Assembly (NCBI GenBank): GCA_019247715.1
Contig: JAFBAO010000069.1
Span: 1-64,000 of the forward strand
Direction of reading: 5' to 3'
DNA length: 64,000 bases
Origin: Caulobacteraceae bacterium
GTDB taxonomy: Bacteria; Pseudomonadota; Alphaproteobacteria; Caulobacterales; Caulobacteraceae
Numbering within the stretch: position 1 is the stretch's first letter; each line of letters starts with the position of its first letter. The position numbers were made by a program, and so were the translations under genes. Below, piece after piece: positions 46,830-54,873 of the stretch. The notes under the pieces are model-generated. The model was not told where the DNA came from. It ran no database searches and saw only the letters and a list, made by a program, of their open reading frames with translations.

Positions 46830-47557
46830 CAGCGCGGCCGCCAGGAAGGCCGGCCCTCGAGTCCCACCGGCGGCAGCGCAAGCCGTTCGCCGTGGCGCGA
46901 CACGTAGGGGGCGTAGTCGTAACGTGCGCCTGGAAAGCCGATCAGCTTCCAGCCGACCATGTCCCGGTTGCCGCCATAGATCGGATCGGACCAGAAGCCC
47001 TCGAGAACGTTCTGCAGGAACATCTCGAAGAAGGCCTTGCCGTCGATCCCGCCAAGCTCGACCGCTCCCTTTTCGAGCCGGGTCAGGAAGGCGTCCTGGT
47101 CGGCGGCGGCGAGGCCGGCGAAAGTCTCGCCCTTGAACTCGCGCCGGCAGGCGTGGTCGATCGCCGCGATGGCGGCCCGGTAGAGGTCGGCCGGCGTGTA
47201 GCGGCTCTGGTAGCCTTGGGTCGTCTCGCCCGCGCTCCAGGGGCCTTGCATGTACCAGCGCGTCGCGTGACCGAACTCTCCAGCCAGCTGGCGGTCGATG
47301 AACTCGGGCACCCCCGCCTCAACCGCCCCCGGACCGAGATCGTCCTTCGGGATCAGCCGCGCGGCGGTGGCCTTGACGAAGGCGGCCTCAGCCGAAGTGA
47401 AGAAGACATAGGCCTCGCCCCCGCCAACTCCCGCCGGGGCGGCCGCGCCGCCGGTCCACGGATATTCGCCTCGGAACTCGGTCGCTCCAGCCGCCGCCGG
47501 CGCGGCGCTTATCAACCCCGCTGCGATGAGGCGCCGGCGGCTGACGCCCGACGTCAT
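46829..47557 (-). CDS. Gluconate 2-dehydrogenase-type small subunit (Tat signal)
   Basis: The 242-residue protein carries a twin-arginine signal (VSRRRLIAAGLISAAPAAAG, residues 5-24) and the subunit-3 domain: FTSAEAAFVKATAARLIPKDDLGPGAVEAGVP (in two parts) followed by YSRYTPADLYRAAI-like helices and FWSDPIYGGNRDMVGWKLIGFPGARYDY near the end. In this family the small subunit chaperones and exports the flavoprotein subunit. ATG 47557 is chosen over the upstream start because AGGAAAG precedes it and the Tat motif then lies at the N-terminus. It overlaps the GMC gene by ATGA. Confidence 0.92.
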   Translation of the reverse strand: MTSGVSRRRLIAAGLISAAPAAAGATEFRGEYPWTGGAAAPAGVGGGEAYVFFTSAEAAFVKATAARLIPKDDLGPGAVEAGVPEFIDRQLAGEFGHATRWYMQGPWSAGETTQGYQSRYTPADLYRAAIAAIDHACRREFKGETFAGLAAADQDAFLTRLEKGAVELGGIDGKAFFEMFLQNVLEGFWSDPIYGGNRDMVGWKLIGFPGARYDYAPYVSRHGERLALPPVGLEGRPSWRPR

Positions 47558-47694
47558 CCCCGTCGCTTTCCTGGGATCGAATCGGGGATCGGGACGCTTG
47601 ACGCCATGATGAGCGCCTAACCTCGGTCGCCGCCGTTGGTTCCTCACCGCCTCAGCTCTTGGCAAACCAGACCGGCCGTGGGCAAAGTCCGGCG

Positions 47695-48306
47695 ATGGCC
47701 CTGCTGGACTGGATGGCCTCGGATCACGACCTGCGCCTCGACGGCGAAGGGGTGCGTCTGCGCCCGCACCGCAGCGGCGACTTCGCCGAATGGGCGGCGT
47801 TGCGGGCCCGCTCGCGCGCCTTCCTGCAGCCCTGGGAGCCGACCTGGCCGATCGACGACCTGACGCGGGGCGCCTGGCGTCGGCGCCTTTCCGCCTACGC
47901 CCACGACATGGAGCGCGGTCTGGCCTTCCCGTTCCTGGTCTTCCGCCAGAACGATGGGGCCATGGTGGGCGGAATCACCTTGTCGAACATCCGCCGCGGC
48001 GTCGCCCAGGTCGGCTCGATCGGCTACTGGGTCGGGCTTCCCCACACCCGCCAGGGATACACCGTGGCCGCCGTCCGGGCCGTGACCCGATTCTCCTTCG
48101 GGCGGCTCGGCCTGCACCGGGTGGAAGCGGCCTGCATCCCCACCAACGAGGCGTCTCGCGGCGTCCTCCTGAAAGCCGGCTTCACCCAGGAGGGACTCGC
48201 TCGGGCTTATCTGAGAATTAACGGTGTCTGGCATGATCATCTGCTGTTCGGGTTGATCTCGCCGGCGCCCGCCGACGAGCAGAGGAGCGAGGACGTGCTG
48301 GTCTGA
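47695..48306 (+). CDS. GNAT acetyltransferase, RimJ-like
   Basis: The 203-residue protein is a RimJ/RimL-type N-acetyltransferase, expected to acetylate protein N-termini or small amines. GVRLRPHRSGDFAEWAALR is the family start; GSIGYWVGLPHTRQGYTVAAVRAV is the acetyl-CoA binding region, with HRVEAACIPTNEASRGVLLKAGF after it. RimJ acts on ribosomal protein S5 in E. coli, but the target here is unknown. ATG 47695 is preferred to the start 36 bp upstream. It diverges from the dehydrogenase operon across about 137 bp and precedes the pdeA-like gene by 33 bp. Confidence 0.9.
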   Translation: MALLDWMASDHDLRLDGEGVRLRPHRSGDFAEWAALRARSRAFLQPWEPTWPIDDLTRGAWRRRLSAYAHDMERGLAFPFLVFRQNDGAMVGGITLSNIRRGVAQVGSIGYWVGLPHTRQGYTVAAVRAVTRFSFGRLGLHRVEAACIPTNEASRGVLLKAGFTQEGLARAYLRINGVWHDHLLFGLISPAPADEQRSEDVLV

Positions 48307-48339
48307 TGGACCGGGGCTTCTCGCGGCCGCGGGAGGCAG

Positions 48340-50001
48340 ATGTCGTCGGCGGAAAGACTCGCGTGGGACGCCACCACGGTCCTGGAGGCCCTGGGCGCCG
48401 CAGATGCGGCGCTGTGGCTGTGGGAGCCTGAGCGAGACCGTCTGCGACTGAATGGCGCAAGCCGAGCCCTTGGCCTCGGGCCCCTGGCGCCGGAAGCCCA
48501 GTCAGCCGCCCTGCGGGCCCTGGTGCTGCCGCAGGACCGGGCGGCCGCCGAAGACCTCCTCAGGGTGCGTGAACCGGGTTCGCAGATCTCGGCGCGCCTC
48601 AGGATGCGCGGGGCCGAGCCTTGCCTTTGGCGTGGCGTCTGGCTGGAAGAGGGCCTGCGCGCAGCGGGCGTGATCGCCCGGGAAATCCGCTTCAGCGGCT
48701 CGGAGAAGGATCCCCTCACTGGCCTCCTCGACCGTCGCAGCTTCCTCGCCCGGGCGCGCGAACAGCTGGCCGCGCCGGGCGCCTATCAGGTGGTGGTGGC
48801 CGACCTCATTCGGCTTCGGCGCCTCAACGAGGCTCTCGGCCACGAACGGGCCGATCTCGTCCTGGCGGCGCTGGGGTCGCGTCTGGCGGCCGCCTTCCCG
48901 CGCGAGGCGTTGATGGGGCGGATCGGCGAGGACGAGTTCGCGGTGCTGCTTGAGCAGGGCGAGAACGCCTCGGAGATGCTGCGCGCGGCGCTGGAGCAGC
49001 CGCTGAGGGTAGCCGGCTTCGACATCCATCCGGCGCTGGCCATCGGGGCGGTGCTGGCCGACGGCGGCGACGACGCCCAGGAGGCGGCCGAGCTGCTGCG
49101 ACGGGCGGAACTGGCGGTGGAAGCTGCCAAGGCGGCCGGGCGCGGCGGCCAGGCGGCGGCCTACGGGCGCGCCCTGGAGAGCGACGGCCTTTCGCGGCTC
49201 GCCCTGGAGGCCGACCTTCGCGGCGCCATCGATCGGGGCGAGATCGCCGCCTTCTTCCAGCCGATCGTGCGCCTGGCCACGGGCGAGCTTTCGGGGTTCG
49301 AGGCGCTGGCCCGGTGGCGCCACCCGCGACGCGGCTTCCTGGCCCCCGACGACTTCCTCGGCCTGATGTCGGAGATGGGCATGATGGCCGAGCTGGGCTC
49401 GCACATGATGCGGGCCTCGGCCGAGCAGCTCGGGGCCTGGCGCCGGGCCCACCCGGCGGTCGACCACCTGACCATCAGCGTCAACCTGTCCACCGGCGAG
49501 ATCGACCGCGAGGGGCTGGTGGACGAGGTCGCAGACCTTGTCCGTCGCCACAACCTGAGGCGCGGATCGCTGAAGCTCGAGATCACCGAAAGCGACATCA
49601 TGCGCGACCCCGAGCGGGCCGCGGTGACGCTGCGGGCGCTGCGGGACGCCGGCGCGGGGCTGGCGCTCGACGACTTTGGCACCGGCTTCTCGTCGCTCTC
49701 CTACCTGACCCGTCTGCCGTTCGACACGCTGAAGATCGACCGCTACTTCGTGCGCACGATGGCGACCAACGATGGCTCGGCCAAGATCGTCCGCTCGGTG
49801 ATCAAGCTCGGCCAGGATCTGGCGCTGGAGGTGGTCGCCGAGGGTGTGGAGAACGGGGTGATGGCCCGCGCCCTGCTGGAGCTGGGCTGCGACTACGGCC
49901 AGGGCTACGGCTACGCGCCGGCCCTCTCGCCGCAGGAGGCCGAGGTCTATCTCAACGAATGCTACGCCGACGGCGCCGCGCCGGTGAAGGCCAGGGGCTA
50001 G
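48340..50001 (+). CDS. pdeA: PdeA-like c-di-GMP phosphodiesterase (PAS-GEDEF-EAL)
   Basis: The 553-residue protein has a PAS-like N-terminal region (1-120), a GGDEF-family domain beginning at KDPLTGLLDRRSF, and an EAL domain. The GGDEF signature is degenerate, GEDEF at 196-200, and no RxxD inhibitory site precedes it. The EAL motif is intact at 321-323 (FEALARW), with LEITESDIM and DDFGTGFSSLSYL as the metal-binding blocks. This matches Caulobacter PdeA, where the GEDEF domain binds GTP and activates c-di-GMP hydrolysis, and where CpdR/ClpXP removes the protein at the cell-cycle transition. The C-terminus ends ARG, comparable to the Arg-Gly end I recall as important for PdeA turnover. Orthology is inferred. 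Confidence 0.85.
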   Translation: MSSAERLAWDATTVLEALGAADAALWLWEPERDRLRLNGASRALGLGPLAPEAQSAALRALVLPQDRAAAEDLLRVREPGSQISARLRMRGAEPCLWRGVWLEEGLRAAGVIAREIRFSGSEKDPLTGLLDRRSFLARAREQLAAPGAYQVVVADLIRLRRLNEALGHERADLVLAALGSRLAAAFPREALMGRIGEDEFAVLLEQGENASEMLRAALEQPLRVAGFDIHPALAIGAVLADGGDDAQEAAELLRRAELAVEAAKAAGRGGQAAAYGRALESDGLSRLALEADLRGAIDRGEIAAFFQPIVRLATGELSGFEALARWRHPRRGFLAPDDFLGLMSEMGMMAELGSHMMRASAEQLGAWRRAHPAVDHLTISVNLSTGEIDREGLVDEVADLVRRHNLRRGSLKLEITESDIMRDPERAAVTLRALRDAGAGLALDDFGTGFSSLSYLTRLPFDTLKIDRYFVRTMATNDGSAKIVRSVIKLGQDLALEVVAEGVENGVMARALLELGCDYGQGYGYAPALSPQEAEVYLNECYADGAAPVKARG

Positions 50002-50576
50002 GCCCGTCCCGCCTGCGACGACAGCTTTTCGGCCGCGAAGCCGAGCTTGGCCAGCGCCTGGGACCACTTGTGCTCGTGGTCGTCGCCGAAGATCAGCCGC
50101 TCGTCCGGCTCGCAGGTGAGCCAGGTGTTCTCGCGGATCTCGCGCTCGAGCTGGCCGGCGCCCCAGCCGGCGTAGCCGAGCGCCATGAGCGAGCGGCGCG
50201 GGCGCCGGTTGTGGCCCGCCAGCGCCTCGAGCACGTCGCGGGTGGCGGTGAGGCGCACGCCCGGGATGATCGACAGGCTCGACTCGGGCGACACGTAGTC
50301 GTCGGTGTGCAGGACGAACCCCCGATCGCGCTCCACCGGACCGCCCATCAGCACCAGGTCTTCCGGCATTTCGATCGACGAGCTGACGCCCAGGCGCTTC
50401 AGGAGGTTCGGGACGCTCAACCCCTCCACTGGCCGGTTCACGGTCAGCCCCATCGCGTGCTCGGCGTTGTGGGCGCAGAGGAAGATGACCGCCCGCTCGA
50501 ACCTCGGATCGCCGATCCCGGGCATGGCGATAAGGAGCCGTCCGGTGAGGAACGCTCCGTCGTCGTCGTCGGACAT
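49998..50576 (-). CDS. yqgE: UPF0301 (YqgE/AlgH) protein
   Basis: The 192-residue cytosolic protein is a YqgE/AlgH family member: FLTGRLLIAMPGIGDPRFERAVIFLCAHN (first block, in parts), AMGLTVNRPVEGL, MGGPVERDRGFVLHT and LGYAGWGAGQLEREI. The family has a conserved fold, but its activity is not settled; AlgH affects alginate regulation in Pseudomonas. ATG 50576 (MSDDDDGAFL) is right for the family, and the longer upstream frame runs antisense to the peroxiredoxin gene. It overlaps the convergent pdeA-like gene by 4 bp. Confidence 0.93.
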   Translation of the reverse strand: MSDDDDGAFLTGRLLIAMPGIGDPRFERAVIFLCAHNAEHAMGLTVNRPVEGLSVPNLLKRLGVSSSIEMPEDLVLMGGPVERDRGFVLHTDDYVSPESSLSIIPGVRLTATRDVLEALAGHNRRPRRSLMALGYAGWGAGQLEREIRENTWLTCEPDERLIFGDDHEHKWSQALAKLGFAAEKLSSQAGRA

Positions 50577-50687
50577 AGGATCATGATCGGAGTCGAACGC
50601 GGCGCTTTCAAGCCCTGGCCGCCAGCATGCGCCTTGGCGAGGGCGCCGGCGGCCCTTATGTGCGGGTCTCGTCCTGGAGGAGATGAG

Positions 50688-51170
50688 ATGACGATCAAAG
50701 TCGGCGACAAAATACCGCAAGCGACCTTCACCACCTTCGGTCCCGACGGGCCGAAGCCACTCACCACGGACGAGCTGTTCTCGGGCAAGACGGTGGCGCT
50801 CTTCGCCGTCCCGGGGGCGTTCACGCCCACCTGTTCGGCCAAGCACCTTCCGAGCTTCAAGGCGCACGCCAAGGATCTGAAAGCGAAAGGCGTCGACGCC
50901 ATCGCCTGCGTGTCGGTCAACGACGTCTTCGTGATGAAGGCCTGGGGCGAGAACCAGGGGATCGGACCGGACATCCTGATGCTCGCCGACGGCAACGGCG
51001 ACTTCACGCGCAAGATCGGCCTCGAGCTCGACGGCTCGAAGTTCGGCATGGGGCCGCGCTCCCAGCGCTATTCGATGATCGCCAAGAACGGCGTCGTGGA
51101 GCAGCTGAACGTCGAGCAGGGCGGCGAGTACCGCGTCTCCTCGGCCGAGTACTTGCTGGAAAATATCTGA
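50688..51170 (+). CDS. Peroxiredoxin (Prx5/AhpE-type)
   Basis: The 160-residue protein reduces peroxides. It has the Prx5 layout: VGDKIPQATFTTFG, then PGAFTPTCSAKHLPSF with the peroxidatic Cys in PTCS (about residue 49), and a conserved Arg in GPRSQRYSMI. No second resolving Cys is obvious in the usual place, so recycling probably needs glutathione or glutaredoxin; gshA is in this window. ATG 50688 follows GGAGG at 50676-50680. It ends 4 bp from the convergent acyl-CoA dehydrogenase gene. Confidence 0.95.
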   Translation: MTIKVGDKIPQATFTTFGPDGPKPLTTDELFSGKTVALFAVPGAFTPTCSAKHLPSFKAHAKDLKAKGVDAIACVSVNDVFVMKAWGENQGIGPDILMLADGNGDFTRKIGLELDGSKFGMGPRSQRYSMIAKNGVVEQLNVEQGGEYRVSSAEYLLENI

Positions 51171-51174
51171 CGGG

Positions 51175-52941
51175 TCAGGCCCCCAGTCCCTCCGGCGTCG
51201 CAGTGGCGAGCTCTGCGGCGCCGGAGGCGATGGCTTGCGCAAGGCCGGGCGCGCCGCTCAAGGTCTGCTCGGCGAAAAGCCGCGCAAGGCCGACCTTCGT
51301 ACGAAGATAGTCCGTCGGCGCGACGCCGCCCGCGAGCTTGGCCTCAACCAACAACGCGCCCTTGCCGAGCAGCCAGCCGGCCACGACATCGCCGAGCAGC
51401 TTTAGGCAGAGGGTCGCGCCCGCCAGACCGTCGGGCGCGTCGCGCCGGGGCGTGATCCAATCGACGGCCGAGCGGGCCGCCGCCAGGGCGGCCTGGAGAC
51501 GGGCGCCGACGCCCTCCAGCCCCGTCGTCGCCTTGAGAACCGCCGCCGTCGCCGCGATCTCGCCGAAGAGGTCGCTTACGGCCTTGCCGTCCGCCAGGGC
51601 GAGCTTGCGGCCGACGAGGTCGATGGCCTGGATCCCGTTGGTCCCCTCGTAGATCGGCAATATCCGCGCGTCGCGGTAGTACTGGGCGGCCCCGGTCGCC
51701 TCGATGAAGCCCATGCCGCCGTGGATCTGGACACCGGCGGAGGCGGCCTCCACCCCCATGTCGGTGCACCAGGCCTTGGCGATCGGCGTCAGCAGAGCCT
51801 CGCGCAGCTCCGCCGCCTGCCGCTCGGCCTCGTCCGCGCCGACACGGGCGAGGTCGGCGGCTACCGCGGTGGCCAGGCAGAGTCCGCGTCCCGCCTCGAT
51901 CCTGGCCTTGGTGAGCATCAAGGCGCGCCGGACGTCCGGATGGTCGAAGATCCGGGCGGGCTGGTCACCCGTCCAGGCCGAGCGGCCCTGCTGGCGCTCG
52001 AGTGCGTAGGCCAGAGCCTGCTGGTAGGCGCGCTCGGCGATGGCGACGCCCTGCGAGCCCACTTGCAGGCGCGCTGCATTCATCATCACGAACATTCCTG
52101 CGAGGCCCGCGTTGGGCGCTCCCACCAGCTCGGCCTTCGCTCCTTCGAAGAGCATGACGCAGGTAGGCGAGCCGTGCAGGCCGAGCTTGTGCTCGATCGA
52201 TCCGGGGCGGAGGGCGTTCTGGGGCCCCAAGGCGCCGTCCTTGTCCAGCAAGCGCTTCGGGGCGACGAAGAGCGAGAGGCCCCGCGAGCCGGCCGGCGCG
52301 TCCGGGAGCCTGGCCAACACCAGATGGACGATGTTGTCGGCGAGGTCATGGTCGCCCCAGGTGATGAAGATCTTCTGGCCGGTGAGCCGATAGCCGCCCT
52401 CGCCGTCGGGCTCCGCACGCGTGGCGACGCCCGCCAGATCCGAGCCCGCCTGCGGCTCGGTGAGGTTCATCGTCCCCGTCCACTCGCCCGAGACCAGCTT
52501 CGGCAGATAGAGCGCCTTCTGTTCGTCGCTTCCGTTCTTCTCGATGGCGTCGGCGGCGCCCTGGCTGAGAATGGGACAGAGGCTGAAGCTGAGGTTGGCG
52601 GCCTGGACCATCTCGCAGACGGCTTGCCCGAGGGCCCGCGGCAGACCCTGACCGCCGTGCGCCGAGTCGGCGGCGAGACTGGTCCAGCCGTCGGCTGCGA
52701 ACCGCCGGTAGGCCTCGGCGAAGCCGGCGGCGGCCGTGACCTTGCCGTTCGCGTAGCTCACTCCGGTCAGATCGCCTGTCCGGTTCAGAGGCGCGAGAAC
52801 CTCGGCCGCGAAGTCACCGGCCGCGTTCAGCACCGCGTCCACCGTGTCGGGATCGGCGTTGGGGAAGGCCGCGCTCAGCCGGTCGAAGCCGGCGGCCTCC
52901 AGGGCGAAGGCCAGATCCCGCACCGGCGCCTTGAAGCTCAT
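51175..52941 (-). CDS. Acyl-CoA dehydrogenase, long form (DmdC-like)
   Basis: The 588-residue FAD enzyme oxidises acyl-CoA to enoyl-CoA. The catalytic Glu lies in ILPIYEGTNGIQAIDL, and the FAD/substrate loops MNLTEPQAGSDLAG and QIHGGMGFIEATGAAQYYRDARI are conserved. The long C-terminal region after about residue 470 is typical of the FadE/3-methylmercaptopropionyl-CoA dehydrogenase-like class. The true acyl group is unknown. ATG 52941 gives MSFKAPVRDLAFALE, which fits the family. Upstream across 150 bp lies the divergent yceI operon. Confidence 0.93.
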   Translation of the reverse strand: MSFKAPVRDLAFALEAAGFDRLSAAFPNADPDTVDAVLNAAGDFAAEVLAPLNRTGDLTGVSYANGKVTAAAGFAEAYRRFAADGWTSLAADSAHGGQGLPRALGQAVCEMVQAANLSFSLCPILSQGAADAIEKNGSDEQKALYLPKLVSGEWTGTMNLTEPQAGSDLAGVATRAEPDGEGGYRLTGQKIFITWGDHDLADNIVHLVLARLPDAPAGSRGLSLFVAPKRLLDKDGALGPQNALRPGSIEHKLGLHGSPTCVMLFEGAKAELVGAPNAGLAGMFVMMNAARLQVGSQGVAIAERAYQQALAYALERQQGRSAWTGDQPARIFDHPDVRRALMLTKARIEAGRGLCLATAVAADLARVGADEAERQAAELREALLTPIAKAWCTDMGVEAASAGVQIHGGMGFIEATGAAQYYRDARILPIYEGTNGIQAIDLVGRKLALADGKAVSDLFGEIAATAAVLKATTGLEGVGARLQAALAAARSAVDWITPRRDAPDGLAGATLCLKLLGDVVAGWLLGKGALLVEAKLAGGVAPTDYLRTKVGLARLFAEQTLSGAPGLAQAIASGAAELATATPEGLGA

Positions 52942-53093
52942 CGGGGTCTCCGTCTGCAGCGACCCCTTCTAGGCCCGCCCGACGAGGCGCAGATCACGTC
53001 TTCGTGAGACATGGGAAGTGGCGGGATCCGAAAACCGTCACTATCGCCGGATTGCTTCTGCGGGCGAGGGGTCTCGATTTTGAGGAAACGCTC

Positions 53094-53699
53094 ATGATTT
53101 CGCGCGTCGCGCGCCTCCTCGTCTTCCTTCTCGTGACGCCCGCCGCCGCGCTGGCTGCCGTGTCGCAGAACGTCGCCGACCTGCAGCGGGGTCACTACGA
53201 GCTCGACAAGCAGCACGCGAGCGTCATCGCCAAGGTGCTGCACCTGGGCGTCTCGCTCTATACGGTGCGCTTCGACAACTTCGACGCCAGCTTCGACTAC
53301 GACCCGGGCCACCCGGAATCGGCCAAGGTCGAGGCGAGCGTGGACCCGACTTCGCTGGACGTGTACGCTGACTATGGGCGCAAATTCGCCGAGGAGTTCC
53401 TGAAGGCGAGCCAGTTCCCGAAGATCACCTTCGTCTCCACGCAGATCCAAAGAGGCGCGGGCAATGCCGGGACCATGACCGGGGACATGACCTTCATGGG
53501 CGTGACCAAGCCGGTCACCTTCGACGTCACCTTCGTGGGAACCGGTCATGAGCCCCTGCCGTTGCCGCTCGGCCGGCAGGCCGCGGGCTTTTCCGCCACC
53601 ACCAGGATCAAGCGCTCGGACTTCGGCTCGACCTATCTCGACGACTACGTCGGCGACGAGGTGGCGATCCAGGTTGAGGGGGAGTTCGTCCGCAAATGA
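53094..53699 (+). CDS. YceI family periplasmic lipocalin-like protein (first copy)
   Basis: The 201-residue exported protein has a signal peptide (LLVFLLVTPAAALA) and the YceI beta-barrel, which binds polyisoprenoid lipids: GHYELDKQHASVIAKVLHLGVSLYTVRF, then MTGDMTFMGVTKPVTFDVTFVG and the SDFGSTYLDDYVGDEVAI end block. YceI proteins often sit next to cytochrome b561 genes, as here, so a role in quinone or isoprenoid handling is likely. ATG 53094 is supported by GAGGAAA upstream. It overlaps the b561 gene by 4 bp. Confidence 0.92.
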   Translation: MISRVARLLVFLLVTPAAALAAVSQNVADLQRGHYELDKQHASVIAKVLHLGVSLYTVRFDNFDASFDYDPGHPESAKVEASVDPTSLDVYADYGRKFAEEFLKASQFPKITFVSTQIQRGAGNAGTMTGDMTFMGVTKPVTFDVTFVGTGHEPLPLPLGRQAAGFSATTRIKRSDFGSTYLDDYVGDEVAIQVEGEFVRK

Positions 53700-54316
53700 C
53701 CGCCGTTTCCGCGCGACCCAAGGCGTTCGCCGCCGGCCGATCCACCTATTCGGCGGTGGCGATCGCCCTTCACTGGCTGATCGCAATCCTGATCCTCACC
53801 AACATCGGGCTCGCCTGGTACTTCGACGACCTCAAGGGCCCCGCCAAGGTGGCGCCGCTGGCCCTCCACAAGTCGATCGGAATCACGGTGCTGCTCTTGA
53901 GCCTGATCAGGATCGGCTGGCGGCTGGCGAACCCGCCCCCGCCCCTCCCCGCGCACATGCGGCCCTGGGAGCGGTGGATCGCCAAGGCCACCCATCTCGT
54001 CTTCTACGTCCTGATGCTGGGCCTGCCGCTCAGCGGCTGGGCCATGGTCTCGGCGAGCCCCCTGATCAAGACGCACCCCACCGTGCTCTACGGCGTCGTT
54101 CCGTGGCCTGCCTTGCCCTTCCCCGGCGTTGACGGGGACCAGCTCCACGCGGCCCGCAAGCTGTTCAGCCTCACCCACGAGACCCTGGCAAAGGTCGCCT
54201 ATGCGGCCATCGTCCTGCACGTGGTCGGGGCGCTGAAGCACATCGTCATCGACCGCGACGACGTGGTGGCGCGGATGATCCCGCTGCTCGGCCGAGGCAG
54301 GGGCGCGCGGCCGTGA
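53696..54316 (+). CDS. Cytochrome b561
   Basis: The 206-residue protein has four membrane helices and the haem-ligating His residues of the bacterial b561 family: ALHWLIAILILTNIGLAWYF for helix 1, LHKSIGITVLLLSLIRI for helix 2, THLVFYVLMLGLPLSGW for helix 3 and THETLAKVAYAAIVLHVVGALKH for helix 4 (in parts). It should move electrons within or across the inner membrane, possibly from quinol. It is framed by two yceI genes with 4-bp overlaps on each side. Confidence 0.94.
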   Translation: MTAVSARPKAFAAGRSTYSAVAIALHWLIAILILTNIGLAWYFDDLKGPAKVAPLALHKSIGITVLLLSLIRIGWRLANPPPPLPAHMRPWERWIAKATHLVFYVLMLGLPLSGWAMVSASPLIKTHPTVLYGVVPWPALPFPGVDGDQLHAARKLFSLTHETLAKVAYAAIVLHVVGALKHIVIDRDDVVARMIPLLGRGRGARP

Positions 54317-54873
54317 AGGCGGCGCTGCTGGCGATCGCCGCCTGGGCCTTGCCGGCGCTGACGATGGCGGCGCCGCCCGCCTGGCTGGTGGACAAGGCCG
54401 CCTCGAAGCTGGGGTTCGCCGGAACCGTCAGCGGCAAGGGCTTCGCCGGCGTCTTCCGGCGCTGGGACGCGGTCATCCACTTCGACCCCAAGGACCTTGC
54501 CCATTCGGACGTGACGGTCACCGTCGAAATGGCCTCCGCCGTCACCGGCGACGGCGACCGCGACGCTCTGCTGCCGGACCAGGACTGGTTCTGGACCAGC
54601 CATTTCCCCCACGCGACCTTCGTCGCCAAGAACTTCCGCTCCACCGCACCCGGACGCTACGAGGCGGCCGGCCTCCTGACCATCCGGGGTGTGGCCAAGC
54701 CTTTGACATTGCCCTTCAGCCTCGCCATCACCGGCCCCTCGGCGAAGATGAACGCCAGGGCCTCCCTCGACCGGCTGGCCTTCGGCGTCGGGCAGGGCGA
54801 GTGGCAAGCGACCGACACGGTGGCCGGGCCGGTGGTGGTCACGGCGGACCTCACCGCCCATCTGGCGAAATAG
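54313..54873 (+). CDS. YceI family periplasmic protein (second copy)
   Basis: The 186-residue protein has a signal peptide (LLAIAAWALPALTMAA) and a divergent YceI barrel: AASKLGFAGTVSGKGFAGVFRRWDAVIHFDPKDL and the end block VGQGEWQATDTVAGPVVVTADL (both in parts). It differs strongly from the first copy and looks like the other of the two classes often paired around b561. The start is a GTG at 54313 overlapping the b561 stop (GTGA). Its 3' end overlaps the tsaC start by 73 bp. Confidence 0.9.
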   Translation: MKAALLAIAAWALPALTMAAPPAWLVDKAASKLGFAGTVSGKGFAGVFRRWDAVIHFDPKDLAHSDVTVTVEMASAVTGDGDRDALLPDQDWFWTSHFPHATFVAKNFRSTAPGRYEAAGLLTIRGVAKPLTLPFSLAITGPSAKMNARASLDRLAFGVGQGEWQATDTVAGPVVVTADLTAHLAK

